Positions 42,467 to 51,882 of a DNA stretch of 64,000 bases are shown piece after piece (within the stretch, counting starts at the first letter, position 1; each line of letters starts with the position of its first letter). The notes below the pieces were generated by a model. It was not told the origin of the DNA, made no database searches, and saw only the letters and a program-made list of their open reading frames with translations. Source of the stretch: Thermotoga sp. (lineage in GTDB: Bacteria > Thermotogota > Thermotogae > Mesoaciditogales > Mesoaciditogaceae); NCBI GenBank assembly GCA_020722015.1, contig DYLQ01000006.1, forward strand, positions 1-64,000, in the 5' to 3' direction. A program made the translations under genes and the position numbers.

Positions 42467-43951
42467 GTGGTTTTTATAGTAACCAGTAAGACTTCTGTAA
42501 AACGCATTGTTGTGAGCAAAGATGAATTAGATGGCTTGAAAATAGCTTTACTTGAAGATGAACAACTCGTTGAAATTTATTTTGAAGAAGCTGATGAAGA
42601 ATCTTTGACAAGCAGTATATACTTGGGGAAAATTGAAAATATCGTTCCAAATCTTCAGGCTGCCTTTGTTAACATCGGAGAAAACAGAAATGCCTTTCTG
42701 AGAGAAAAAGATCTCTGCCTTTCTAAACCGAGAAATGGCAATACTTTAAAGGTAGAGATGCTTAAACCAAAGCAGAAAATACTCGTTCAAGTTAAAAAAG
42801 ATGCAATAGGTTTAAAGGGGCCGCAGGTAACTTCGTATATAAGCATAGCGGGAAGATATCTTGTTTTTATGCCGCACGTTGCAAATATAGGGGTTTCGAA
42901 AAAAATTGTGGATCAATCTGAAAGAAAAAGGCTTTACGACATAGCAAAGTCTATTTTCAAAGGGTATGGACTTGTCGTTAGAACAGCGGCCGAAGGTGTA
43001 GATGCACAAAAGATCGCGGAAGAACTTCAATTGTTGAAAAAAAGATGGGAAGATATACAAAGGAAATTCAAGAGAGCAAGAAAACCTCAGGTTATATATG
43101 AGGATTCCGGGTTGCTGGATTATATTTTTAGGGAGAAGATCGACGATACAGTTGATGAGATAATCGTTGATGATGAGCAACTTCGAGATAAACTTCATGA
43201 GACAGCGAATTCTTTGAATTTGAATTCACAACCTATGATACATTTTATCAACACGGATGCATTCAAAGAATTGAACATAGAAAAGCAAATTATCGATGCT
43301 CTTTCAAGGACTGTTAAATTACCAAGCGGCGGTGTGCTGTATTTTGATCCTACTGAGGCTTTGCTTGTGATAGATGTAAATACAGGGTCGAATACTTCCG
43401 GAGTCGATTCTGAAGATTTGATTTTGAAGACCAACATAGAAAGCGCAAGGGAAATTCCCAGACAACTGAGGTTAAGAAATGAAAGCGGCGTTATAATCAT
43501 AGATTTTATAGACATGAAAAGCGAATCAGAACGTCAGTTGATAATTCATGTGCTTGAGGAAGAATTGAAAAAAGATAAAGCGAAAACTTCTGTGGGAGGG
43601 TTCACAAAACTTGGCCTTCTCGAGATGACAAGAAAGAGAACATCTCCCCCCTTAAGAGATTTTTACAAGACCAAGTGTCCCGTTTGCCTCGGAGAAGGCA
43701 ATATAATATCACCTAACAGGCTGATGAAAGAGATCATCAAAGAACTCCAGTTGACAAACTACAAAGACATAGGAGAAGTTGAAGTTCATCTTCATCCTAT
43801 TTTAAAAGCCTATCTTGAAGACGATATTATAAAATCGATTGAGAAAGTTTCTAACGTTAAAATCAGGATGATCTTTGACGGTCAACAAAGTAACAGGTAC
43901 GATATAAAGTATAAAAAGAGAAAGCAGAAAAATTTGGGAGGTGCGAATTGA
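42467..43951 (+). CDS. rng: Ribonuclease E/G family protein
   Basis: RNase E/G cuts single-stranded RNA during rRNA maturation and mRNA decay. This protein of about 494 aa has an S1-like domain near the N-terminus (SSIYLGKIENIVPNLQAAFVNIG). The DNase I-like catalytic part includes LLVIDVNTGSN and IIIDFIDMKSESERQ, and the zinc link CPVCLGEG follows. It is RNase G-sized, lacking the E. coli RNase E tail. The start is unsure: the GTG at 42467 lies within the ribosome-site-like AGAGGTGG, whereas ATA at 42476 would have ideal spacing. GH57 overlaps by 4 nt. Confidence 0.9.
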   Translation: MVFIVTSKTSVKRIVVSKDELDGLKIALLEDEQLVEIYFEEADEESLTSSIYLGKIENIVPNLQAAFVNIGENRNAFLREKDLCLSKPRNGNTLKVEMLKPKQKILVQVKKDAIGLKGPQVTSYISIAGRYLVFMPHVANIGVSKKIVDQSERKRLYDIAKSIFKGYGLVVRTAAEGVDAQKIAEELQLLKKRWEDIQRKFKRARKPQVIYEDSGLLDYIFREKIDDTVDEIIVDDEQLRDKLHETANSLNLNSQPMIHFINTDAFKELNIEKQIIDALSRTVKLPSGGVLYFDPTEALLVIDVNTGSNTSGVDSEDLILKTNIESAREIPRQLRLRNESGVIIIDFIDMKSESERQLIIHVLEEELKKDKAKTSVGGFTKLGLLEMTRKRTSPPLRDFYKTKCPVCLGEGNIISPNRLMKEIIKELQLTNYKDIGEVEVHLHPILKAYLEDDIIKSIEKVSNVKIRMIFDGQQSNRYDIKYKKRKQKNLGGAN

Positions 43952-46014
43952 ACAAAGTTAATTTTTTGTTTGGAATTCATAATCATCAGCCAGTCGGAAA
44001 TTTTGGATTTGTAGTCGAAAATGCTTATGAAAAATCTTACAAACCTTTCATAGAAACTCTTGAAAAACATTCAAAAGTGAAAATGGCCATACATTTCTCT
44101 GGTTGGCTTTTGGATGAATTGGCCAAAAGGTATCCGGATTACATAAAAAGCATAAGAAAACTTGTTGAAAAAGGGCAACTTGAGCTATTCACGGGGGGAT
44201 TTTATGAACCGATAATTCCGGTGATACCCGAAGAAGACAGTGTCAACCAGATAAAAAAGTTATCAAAAAGAATAGAAGAACTCTTCGGAGTGCATCCTCG
44301 CGGTATGTGGCTTGCAGAGAGAGTTTGGGAACCTCAAATATCCAAAGCGCTTAAAATGGCAGGCGTTGAATACGTCGTTGTGGATGATTCGCATTTCAAA
44401 AATGCCGGCCATTACGAAGATGAGCTGACGGGGTATTACGTGACCGAAGAAGCAGGATACACACTCAAAGTTTTTCCGATATCCAAGAAATTAAGATATC
44501 TTATACCCTTTGAGAACGTTAACGACACGATTTCATTTTTGCAATCAATGGCCACGAAGGATGGAGAAAATGCGCTTGTCATGTTTGATGACGGTGAAAA
44601 GTTCGGTGTTTGGCCTGGAACGTACGAACAGGTTTACACGAAAGCATGGCTTGAAGACTTTTTCTCGGCGCTTGAGGCAAATTCCGAATGGCTTAACATG
44701 ATCTCATTTTCAGAATATGTGGATAAATACAATGCCATCGGAAGAACATATCTTCCGATTTCATCTTACAGCGAAATGATGGAATGGGCTTTACCGACAA
44801 GAGCGCGAGCCGATTTCGAATCTTTAATCGAAACTTTGAAAAAAGATGGGACTTTCGAGTCCATGGAAATGTTTTTAAAGGGTGGGATATGGCGAACTTT
44901 TCTTTCAAAATATACTGAATCCAACCTTATGCACAAGAAAATGCTTTACATTCACGACCTTATTCAAAAAGAAAATATAAACGATCAAAAAATCCTCGAT
45001 GAATACTGGAAGGGTCAATGTAACGATTCTTACTGGCATGGAGTTTTTGGAGGGCTTTATTTGCCCCATCTGAGAGCTGCGGTTTATGAACATCTTATAA
45101 AGGCCGAAATGATGATCGATCCGGCAGAGAGAGCAAAAATAGAGCAGTTTGATTACGATAAAGATGGCCTTGATGAGATCATCCTTAAAAACAAAAAAAT
45201 GGAAATCGTTGTGGATCCTGATTATGGTGCCAGAGTGCTTGAGATCGATCTGAGAGACAAAGCATATAACGTGGTGAACTCCCTTACAAGGAGATATGAA
45301 GTTTACCATGAATTGATTTCGAAAGCCATAACCAATGAGCAGCTTGAAAAACTTGGAAAGGCAAAGACCATTCACGATGTTGTGCTTACAAAAGAGGAAG
45401 GACTTCAGAAATATCTCCATACCGACTGGTACGAGCGTTTTTCCTTTATGGACCATTTTTTTGGAGATAACGCAACGTTGGAAGCATATGCGTCGTCTAT
45501 TTATCCAGAACAAGGAGACTTTGTCAATCAACCGTACGATACGATCGGAAAATCCAAATTCATGCGTCATGGCCATGTATGGGTAGGATCTGATTGGCTT
45601 CCGATAGATCTGGAAAAAGAATTCGTCTTGAAATCAAACATACTTGAAGTGTCATACAAGATCAAAAACTCATCGGACAGAAAGGTATCGCTTTGGTTTG
45701 GATCCGAAATGACTTTCAACTTGATGTCCGGCGACAGTGACGATAGGTATTTCGATTGGGGAGAAAAGCATAATGCCTCCTACGTTGGAACTTTTGAGGC
45801 TAAAAATGTGAGTATAGTAACCGAATATGAAAAGGTTCACATAAACGTTGAAACGGATGAATCCGTTAAATACTGGATGTATCCCATATACACAATTTCT
45901 TATTCTGAAGGTGGATTCGAGAAAGTGTATCAGGGAACGTCTTTAACACCGATGTGGAAATTGAGCCTTTTGCCTGATGAGGAGACAATTTTGAAATTAA
46001 GGATAAAGGTTTAA
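43948..46014 (+). CDS. GH57 4-alpha-glucanotransferase/amylase
   Basis: This 688-aa cytosolic protein has the GH57 motifs in order: HNHQPVGNF, WLLDEL, GGFYEPIIPVIP, GMWLAERVWEP with nucleophile Glu124, and ALVMFDDGEKFG with acid Asp214. Position and length agree with Thermococcus litoralis 4-alpha-glucanotransferase (Glu123, Asp214), with the C-terminal beta-sandwich of about 280 residues. It should rearrange alpha-1,4-glucans. Start at TTG after GGGAGGTGCG. It has no signal peptide and is unrelated by context to the beta-glucan locus. Confidence 0.9.
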   Translation: MNKVNFLFGIHNHQPVGNFGFVVENAYEKSYKPFIETLEKHSKVKMAIHFSGWLLDELAKRYPDYIKSIRKLVEKGQLELFTGGFYEPIIPVIPEEDSVNQIKKLSKRIEELFGVHPRGMWLAERVWEPQISKALKMAGVEYVVVDDSHFKNAGHYEDELTGYYVTEEAGYTLKVFPISKKLRYLIPFENVNDTISFLQSMATKDGENALVMFDDGEKFGVWPGTYEQVYTKAWLEDFFSALEANSEWLNMISFSEYVDKYNAIGRTYLPISSYSEMMEWALPTRARADFESLIETLKKDGTFESMEMFLKGGIWRTFLSKYTESNLMHKKMLYIHDLIQKENINDQKILDEYWKGQCNDSYWHGVFGGLYLPHLRAAVYEHLIKAEMMIDPAERAKIEQFDYDKDGLDEIILKNKKMEIVVDPDYGARVLEIDLRDKAYNVVNSLTRRYEVYHELISKAITNEQLEKLGKAKTIHDVVLTKEEGLQKYLHTDWYERFSFMDHFFGDNATLEAYASSIYPEQGDFVNQPYDTIGKSKFMRHGHVWVGSDWLPIDLEKEFVLKSNILEVSYKIKNSSDRKVSLWFGSEMTFNLMSGDSDDRYFDWGEKHNASYVGTFEAKNVSIVTEYEKVHINVETDESVKYWMYPIYTISYSEGGFEKVYQGTSLTPMWKLSLLPDEETILKLRIKV

Positions 46015-46029
46015 AAAGGAGTGATTTGA

Positions 46030-48639
46030 TTGAAAAAGTTGGGATGGCTTTTGGGTTTGTTTTTTATTCCTATGATCGTCTTCGGGGCGATGAATCCTTT
46101 TTTGCCAATCTATTCAAATCCATATTCATCTTATGAAGTCATCTCAACTTCTTACCTAAATGTTGTTTACCAACCGGGATGCGAATATGCCGTAAACGAA
46201 TTTCTCAAATACGCAGATACGGTTTACACGGAGATGACGAATTTTTACGGAATACAGCCTTCATCAAAACTGGCGGTTGTTTTTGAAAATGACACAGATG
46301 TCGTGAATTCCGTTACTGATCCCGTTGATAACGTGATCTTCATCTTTTTGAATTCTTCATCTGATCGATATTTTTCGCCAAGCGTAAGCCCATGGGTGAA
46401 ATTCGTCTTCACACATGAACTCACGCACATATTGCTTACCCAAAAGGGCGGTCTCGATGTTTTGAGGACTTACGGTACGCCGATATCCACGATCTTCAAT
46501 GGTTTGGTAATACCGGCTTATTTTCAAGAAGGACTTGCAGAGTACATGGAGACCATTTTTAACAACAACAGGGGCAGATTGAACGATCCCATGTTTGAAA
46601 TGTACCTGAGAGAATATGTACTTTCCGGAAGGTTTAACGGTCTTGGAGGTTCGATAAATTACGGAAGTGATGGGTGGGATCCGGCAGGAGCGCCTTACCT
46701 TATAGGCGGAAGTTTTATAAGATACATTGCCCAGACTTACGGTGCCACATCCCTTCAAAACGTGGTTTCAAATTTTTCCAAAGATCCAAATGGCGGTATA
46801 CCTTCGGCGATCTCTAAGACGCTGAAAAAGAATTTTTCAGATATAATTTCCGGATGGATATCAAGTGAAAAGCAAAATGTCAACAACGCAGTTGCAAAGA
46901 TCGGTACAGTTGTTGAGGGCATTCAATTAACTCACTCCGGCAGATGGACAGGTCTTGTAAATGGAAACGGTAACGGAAAACTTTACTATTATTCTGAAAG
47001 TTCTTCTTCGATTCCATCTATCATGGTCATGAACACGCTTGACATGAGCAGTAAGAATTTCTCCGATGTCGGCGGATTTGTTTACGATAACGGATATGTC
47101 CAATCTTTGTCAGTTTCTCCAAATGGAAATGAAGTGGCTTTCACGAGAATAGTGCCTGAAGATGGAGGTAATTTCGATTACGATCGCCTTTTCGTTGCGA
47201 ATTCTGACGGCAATATCTCGGACACATCGATTGACGGCGTTTTAATGACCACATGGCTTTCAAATGACGATATCGCGTTCGTTGATGAAAATGGAGGCTT
47301 GTATTCCATAAAGATTTTGAATTACAAAAATGGTTTGATAAATACAGTTCTCAGTCCCACTTACATGGTTATAACATCTATAACTGCTTTTGATGGTAAG
47401 ATATACTTTTCTGCTTCATACAACGGGAAAGAAGAGATATACGAAATAGATGCCGGTAATGTTTACAAAATGATATCTGGAAATTATCTCATGCGTGATC
47501 TTGCCTTTTCACAGAACGGAAATTACCTCGTTTTCTCATCTGCACAGCCAGATAAAGATGGAATCTTCAATCTTTACGCTTTGAATTTTCAAAACGGACA
47601 GTTCTACAAGATAACGAACGTTATCGGCGGCGCATTCGCACCTCAAATTGTGGGAAATAGATTGTTTTACGCTGGTTACACGACAAACGGTTATAATCTT
47701 TTTGTGATAGATGGATGGCAAGATAAGCTCAGCCCTATCAACGGGATTTTCACTTTTGAAAAGGTTCAGGTCGAACCATCGGTTAATCTCATGAGCATTG
47801 CCTCGAGCATTCAAAAAATCTCCAAGCCATACAAAGACGATCTCAAAACCTTAGGCTTCGGAATGATTCCGACTCTTACGTTGAATGGCACCTCTCTTGT
47901 TTACTCGATGGGAGGTTTTGCACTTTTAAGAGATGTTCTCGGACAAAATACCATGTATGCAGTCGGAAATATCTCTTCTTGTGCAACTTACGATTATCTA
48001 AGCGTCGGTTTTGCACATTACGGTAAGATCTCCCTTCAAGCAGGATTTTCTCTTTCTCCAAGCAGTTTTTCTTTTTCTTCCAACCTTGGATTACCTTTGA
48101 CTGGCTTGATCTTCAACAAAGATTTTCTGTTTTATCCATCTGTTTCATACACCGTCTCGGCAACACAATCTTTGTCAAGCACCGTAAAGATGTCTGGCGC
48201 TTTCTATTGGGCACCTTCATCCGTTTCCGGTAATCCTGCGGCTGTGCTTCCGCTTTACCTTAACTTTGGGGTTGGATTTTCAGGGCAAACTTTAAGTCCG
48301 ATCGGATATACGGTTCAAACAGAAACATCTTTTCCGTTTATCGGAAATGTCGTCAATCTTGGCTTCACGGCATCGAACACGGATCTTTTGATTTCACAAT
48401 CAATGGCTTTTCAAAGATTGTACGTGAATCTTTACGATGAAACCGGTACTGCCGGTCTGAGATATGTTGATTTTTCACAATTTGCATCGTACGATCTTTC
48501 GAATGGGACACCTTGTGCGGGGTTAAGCGCAACGCTTGGAATTGATTCCATTTTCAATCAAACAATTCCTTTGGAAATATACGGTTATTACAATTTTAAG
48601 GCAAACCAATTCAATTACGGTGTGAATCTTGGAATGTAA
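46030..48639 (+). CDS. Secreted metallopeptidase/beta-propeller/beta-barrel fusion
   Basis: This 869-aa protein has a signal peptide (GWLLGLFFIPMIVFGA). The peptidase domain (about 30-290) carries HELTH (129-133) and EGLAEYME (from 167), a gluzincin-type zinc site as in peptidase_MA. The middle (about 300-600) repeats segments such as SVSPNGNEVAFTR and AFSQNGNYLVFSSAQPDKDG, typical of TolB/WD40-like propellers. The last 240 residues alternate polar and hydrophobic residues in many short strands with Gly and aromatic turns (KISLQAGFSLSPSSFSFSS..YGYYNFKANQFNYGVNLGM), like an outer-membrane barrel. It would be a protease held in the toga. Start at TTG after AAGGAGTG. Confidence 0.8.
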   Translation: MKKLGWLLGLFFIPMIVFGAMNPFLPIYSNPYSSYEVISTSYLNVVYQPGCEYAVNEFLKYADTVYTEMTNFYGIQPSSKLAVVFENDTDVVNSVTDPVDNVIFIFLNSSSDRYFSPSVSPWVKFVFTHELTHILLTQKGGLDVLRTYGTPISTIFNGLVIPAYFQEGLAEYMETIFNNNRGRLNDPMFEMYLREYVLSGRFNGLGGSINYGSDGWDPAGAPYLIGGSFIRYIAQTYGATSLQNVVSNFSKDPNGGIPSAISKTLKKNFSDIISGWISSEKQNVNNAVAKIGTVVEGIQLTHSGRWTGLVNGNGNGKLYYYSESSSSIPSIMVMNTLDMSSKNFSDVGGFVYDNGYVQSLSVSPNGNEVAFTRIVPEDGGNFDYDRLFVANSDGNISDTSIDGVLMTTWLSNDDIAFVDENGGLYSIKILNYKNGLINTVLSPTYMVITSITAFDGKIYFSASYNGKEEIYEIDAGNVYKMISGNYLMRDLAFSQNGNYLVFSSAQPDKDGIFNLYALNFQNGQFYKITNVIGGAFAPQIVGNRLFYAGYTTNGYNLFVIDGWQDKLSPINGIFTFEKVQVEPSVNLMSIASSIQKISKPYKDDLKTLGFGMIPTLTLNGTSLVYSMGGFALLRDVLGQNTMYAVGNISSCATYDYLSVGFAHYGKISLQAGFSLSPSSFSFSSNLGLPLTGLIFNKDFLFYPSVSYTVSATQSLSSTVKMSGAFYWAPSSVSGNPAAVLPLYLNFGVGFSGQTLSPIGYTVQTETSFPFIGNVVNLGFTASNTDLLISQSMAFQRLYVNLYDETGTAGLRYVDFSQFASYDLSNGTPCAGLSATLGIDSIFNQTIPLEIYGYYNFKANQFNYGVNLGM

Positions 48640-48650
48640 GGAGACATAAC

Positions 48651-49502
48651 TTGAAAGCCACAAAGGAATGTTTTGCCTGTGTCTTGGCACAGGCAGAAAG
48701 AAATCTTGCCGAATGGGATAAAGATGATAAGTTAAAGTTCGAAATCATGAGATTAGCCTCGCGCTCTCTTGAAATGGCAGAATACGGTATGAAGCCGATA
48801 GAACTTTCGAAACTCACAAATGATGCCGTAAAAATTAACACGGGAGTTGAGGATCTTTACAAAGAAAGAAAATCGATTTTGAACCAAAAGGCAAAGGAGG
48901 TTTTGCCTGAAATAAAAGATTACGCGAATTATTCCGAGAATCCACTGAAAACCTTTGCCATTGCTGCTATTCTTGGTAATCATCTGGATTTTGGCGTGAA
49001 AGATGTAGAAATTGACTCTGAATTTGTAAGTCTCATAAAATCAAAGTCACTTGCCATTGATGATTTTGATTTGTTCACGGAAAAACTTGCAAAGGCAAAG
49101 CATTTACTCTACATCCTCGACAACACGGGAGAAGTCGTTTTTGACAAGGCTTTTATCGAAGAAATCAAGAAAAGATATGCTCTGAATGTCAAAGTTGCGG
49201 TTAGGAGCGCTCCAATAATAAACGACGTTACACGTAAAGAAGCTATTGAGGTTGGATTTGCGCCTGAGGAGATAATCGAATCCGGAAGTGAAATGGCCGG
49301 AATGACACTTGAAGTTGCAACAAAAGAATTTTTAAACTTTTGGGATAATTCTGATCTGATTGTGGCAAAAGGCCAGGGAAATTTTGAAGGTCTCGATGAG
49401 ATAAAAGACGAAAGGCTTTTTTTCCTGCTTGAATCTAAATGCCCTGTGATATCAAAAATTCTCGGGGTTAACCTTGGAGATATAGTTTTAAAACAAGCTT
49501 GA
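48651..49502 (+). CDS. DUF89/ARMT1-like protein
   Basis: This 283-aa protein is a DUF89-family member, related to metal-dependent damage-control phosphatases. It begins with CFACVLAQAERN, the CxxC type of the prokaryotic subfamily. It has the metal-binding LLYILDNTGEVVFDKAFIEE, then VRSAPIINDVTRKEAIEVGF and DLIVAKGQGNFEGL, in the family order. The natural substrate is unknown. The start is TTG 11 nt after the barrel-protease gene with AAGGAGA upstream. Confidence 0.85.
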   Translation: MKATKECFACVLAQAERNLAEWDKDDKLKFEIMRLASRSLEMAEYGMKPIELSKLTNDAVKINTGVEDLYKERKSILNQKAKEVLPEIKDYANYSENPLKTFAIAAILGNHLDFGVKDVEIDSEFVSLIKSKSLAIDDFDLFTEKLAKAKHLLYILDNTGEVVFDKAFIEEIKKRYALNVKVAVRSAPIINDVTRKEAIEVGFAPEEIIESGSEMAGMTLEVATKEFLNFWDNSDLIVAKGQGNFEGLDEIKDERLFFLLESKCPVISKILGVNLGDIVLKQA

Positions 49503-49506
49503 AAAT

Positions 49507-49658
49507 TATACTAAATCTTTTTCAAAACCAACGTATAAATTTAAATTTGACGGAGAGCAAATTGCCTTGCAGGTGGCCTCCGCAGCGAAGCGAGGACCAG
49601 ACACCGAAAGGTAATTGCTGAAGTCAAATGACTTCACTTTTAAAGTTGGTTTAGTATA
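49507..49658. repeat. MITE-like structured element (dispersed repeat copy 2)
   Basis: The ends are inverted repeats, TATACTAAA at 49507-49515 and TTTAGTATA at 49650-49658. The right arm (from 49620) is GAAGTCAAATGACTTCACTTTTAAAG and matches copy 1 at 23.1 kb. The centre folds further: GGCCTC..GCGAGG inside and GCAAATTGCC/GGTAATTGC outside. It has no ORF, and it fills the gap between the DUF89 gene and lacI. Confidence 0.65.
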
Positions 49659-49707
49659 CCAATTAAAAATTAAAACAAAGAAATTTTTCCAATCCCCGTA
49701 TGCCAAC

Positions 49708-49753
49708 TTGCGTATAATTTAATGGTGTGATATAATAGAGCAAACGATTGCTC
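49708..49753 (+). promoter_or_regulatory. Promoter and operator of the second lacI
   Basis: TTGCGT and TATAAT have a 17-bp spacer. GAGCAAACGATTGCTC (49738-49753) is an inverted repeat with the central CG of LacI-type sites and abuts the -10, a position for repression. Confidence 0.72.
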
Positions 49754-49768
49754 AAGGGGTAAATAAAT

Positions 49769-50752
49769 ATGACGACGATGCGCAATATAGCAAAAATGTC
49801 TGGCGTATCCGTCTCGACAGTATCGAGGGTTCTAAGCGGTAAAGGTAGAGTCAGCGAAGCAAAAAGAGCCGAGATACTGAAAATCATCAAAGATCTTCAT
49901 TACATTCCCGATTATCATGCAAAATGCATGGTCAAGGGTGGGATCATAAGCGTCGGTCTCGTTGTACCGGATATAAGGAATCCGTTTTTTTCCGAACTTA
50001 CAAAAGGCATAGAACTCGAATTGGGAAACCGTGCCTTACTTATTCTCATGGATTCATTCAGAAATGACGAAAGAGAAAAAACGCTTTCTTTTGCTCTCAG
50101 AGACAACGGTGCTAAGGGAATAATTTTTGGTAATTCACACGTTGATGACGATTTCGTTTTAGAAATTTCGAAATTCATTCCAATAGTCGTTTTCGATAAA
50201 GAATACGATCTACCCAATGTAGGAACGATAGTACTTGACAATTTTTACGGCTCCTACATAGCGACAAAACATTTGGTTGAAAATGGTTGCTCTCACATTT
50301 TACATTTCGGTGGTTTCTCAGATCTTGATGTTTCGATCCAAAGAAAGTTAGGGTATGAAAAGGCCATGAAAGCATTCAATCTTATCCCTCACACCATCCT
50401 CACAGGTTACGATGAAAAAGCAGGCTATGAAAAAGCGAAAGATGTGTTTTCAACTGAAAAGTACGATGGCGTTTTTTGTGTTAACGATCTCGTTGCCATA
50501 GGAGCGATGAAGGCTTTGAAAGAAATGGGATTTTCGATTCCTCAAGAGGTGAAGGTAGTCGGTTTTGACGATATAGATTTGTGTGAGGTACTTGTTCCGC
50601 CTTTAACTTCCGTTCATCAACCGGTGGAAGAAATGGGTAAAGCGGCGGTGAAAGTGTTATTTGCAATGATGGAGAAGAAAGATGCGCAGAAAAAATATCT
50701 TTTTTCTCCATCGCTTGTAATAAGGGAATCGAGTTTAAAAAAAGAGAGGTGA
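49769..50752 (+). CDS. LacI-family regulator of the aldo-keto reductase run
   Basis: This 327-aa repressor has the LacI helix-turn-helix (MRNIAKMSGVSVSTVSRVLSGKGRVSEAKR) and the usual ligand domain ending VVGFDDIDLCEVLVPPLTSVHQPVEEMG. AAGGGG precedes the ATG. An operator-like palindrome lies in its leader, so it is probably autoregulated. The aldo-keto reductase genes follow after 6 nt and run on without a gap, which makes it their likely controller. The ligand is unknown. Confidence 0.9.
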   Translation: MTTMRNIAKMSGVSVSTVSRVLSGKGRVSEAKRAEILKIIKDLHYIPDYHAKCMVKGGIISVGLVVPDIRNPFFSELTKGIELELGNRALLILMDSFRNDEREKTLSFALRDNGAKGIIFGNSHVDDDFVLEISKFIPIVVFDKEYDLPNVGTIVLDNFYGSYIATKHLVENGCSHILHFGGFSDLDVSIQRKLGYEKAMKAFNLIPHTILTGYDEKAGYEKAKDVFSTEKYDGVFCVNDLVAIGAMKALKEMGFSIPQEVKVVGFDDIDLCEVLVPPLTSVHQPVEEMGKAAVKVLFAMMEKKDAQKKYLFSPSLVIRESSLKKER

Positions 50753-50758
50753 TGCGGT

Positions 50759-51871
50759 ATGGAAAAAAGAAAATTGGGTAAAACTGGAATGGAAGTGTCA
50801 ATTCTTGGACTTGGCGGATTCCACATGCTCGAAATTTCGAAAGACCTCGTTTCAAAACTCATGGACATTTACATTGAAAATGGTGGAAATTACGTTGAAA
50901 CCGCTGCCGAATACGGTGATGGAGAATCAGAGCAAAAGATGGCTTATGCCCTTAAAGGCAGAAGAAATAGAGTAGTACTTACAAGTAAATGCCACGCAAG
51001 GGATTTTGATGGTGCAAAACACTTTGTCGAAAGAACTCTTAAGAATCTTAAGACGGATCATCTTGACATCTTGTTTCTCCATCACGTTACGAGTCAAAAG
51101 GACGTCGATTCGCTTTTGTCAAGACCATCGGCCCTTGATTACGTGCTTGAGGCAAAAAAGCAAGGCCTTGTAAGGGCAATAGGGGTATCATTTCATGGTT
51201 TGCCGGATTATGCCCTTAAGTTGTTAAAAGCTCAGGATCTCGATCTTGTCATGACACAATTCAACTATTACGATAGATTCAATTTTCCGTCTACTTTTGA
51301 TGTTTTGCTGCCTTACGCAAGATCTAAAAACATGGGCGTTGTCGGTATGAAAGCCTTTGCCGATGGATATCTTTACAGATCTGCGGAAGACGCTCTTAGA
51401 TATGCACTTACTCAAGATATAGATATCATGGTCGCTGGCACTAATTCTGAAGAGATGCTTAAAACAGATATATCCATAGCAAACAACTTCAAACCAATGA
51501 CACAAAAATCCATGGATAATTTGTATTACCGAGCACCGGAGCTTGGCAATTACGTGTGCAGACTTTGCAACAAATGTTTACCATGTCCGGAAAATATAGA
51601 TATTCCAACGATATTCAAGTATGAAGGCTGGTACGATAGACAAATGAGAGATTACAAACCTCACGATGCTCCTGATTATGCTTTGCGTGAAAGACTTGCC
51701 TTCTGGTTTGGAAATCAAAATGAGGCAAAGGAAGCGTACAAGAAGCTCGACAAGACTTACAAAGACTGCACGAATTGTGGAATATGCGAAGAAAGATGTC
51801 CATATGATCTGCCAATCGCGGAAAAATTAAAATTGGTCGATTTTAAACTCGGAAACGGTGAGATCTTTTAA
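50759..51871 (+). CDS. Aldo-keto reductase with C-terminal 4Fe-4S domain (1)
   Basis: This 370-aa protein joins an aldo-keto reductase barrel (KLGKTGMEVSILGLGG, catalytic Tyr in TAAEYGDGESE, LTSKCH, LFLHHV) to a C-terminal region with the clusters CRLCNKCLPCPENIDIP and CTNCGICEERCPYDLP. Two 4Fe-4S-type sites suggest that electrons come from or go to ferredoxin or NADPH. I cannot name the substrate. It is the first enzyme gene after lacI and has AGAGGTG upstream of its start. Confidence 0.87.
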   Translation: MEKRKLGKTGMEVSILGLGGFHMLEISKDLVSKLMDIYIENGGNYVETAAEYGDGESEQKMAYALKGRRNRVVLTSKCHARDFDGAKHFVERTLKNLKTDHLDILFLHHVTSQKDVDSLLSRPSALDYVLEAKKQGLVRAIGVSFHGLPDYALKLLKAQDLDLVMTQFNYYDRFNFPSTFDVLLPYARSKNMGVVGMKAFADGYLYRSAEDALRYALTQDIDIMVAGTNSEEMLKTDISIANNFKPMTQKSMDNLYYRAPELGNYVCRLCNKCLPCPENIDIPTIFKYEGWYDRQMRDYKPHDAPDYALRERLAFWFGNQNEAKEAYKKLDKTYKDCTNCGICEERCPYDLPIAEKLKLVDFKLGNGEIF

Positions 51872-51882
51872 GGAGGTGTTTT

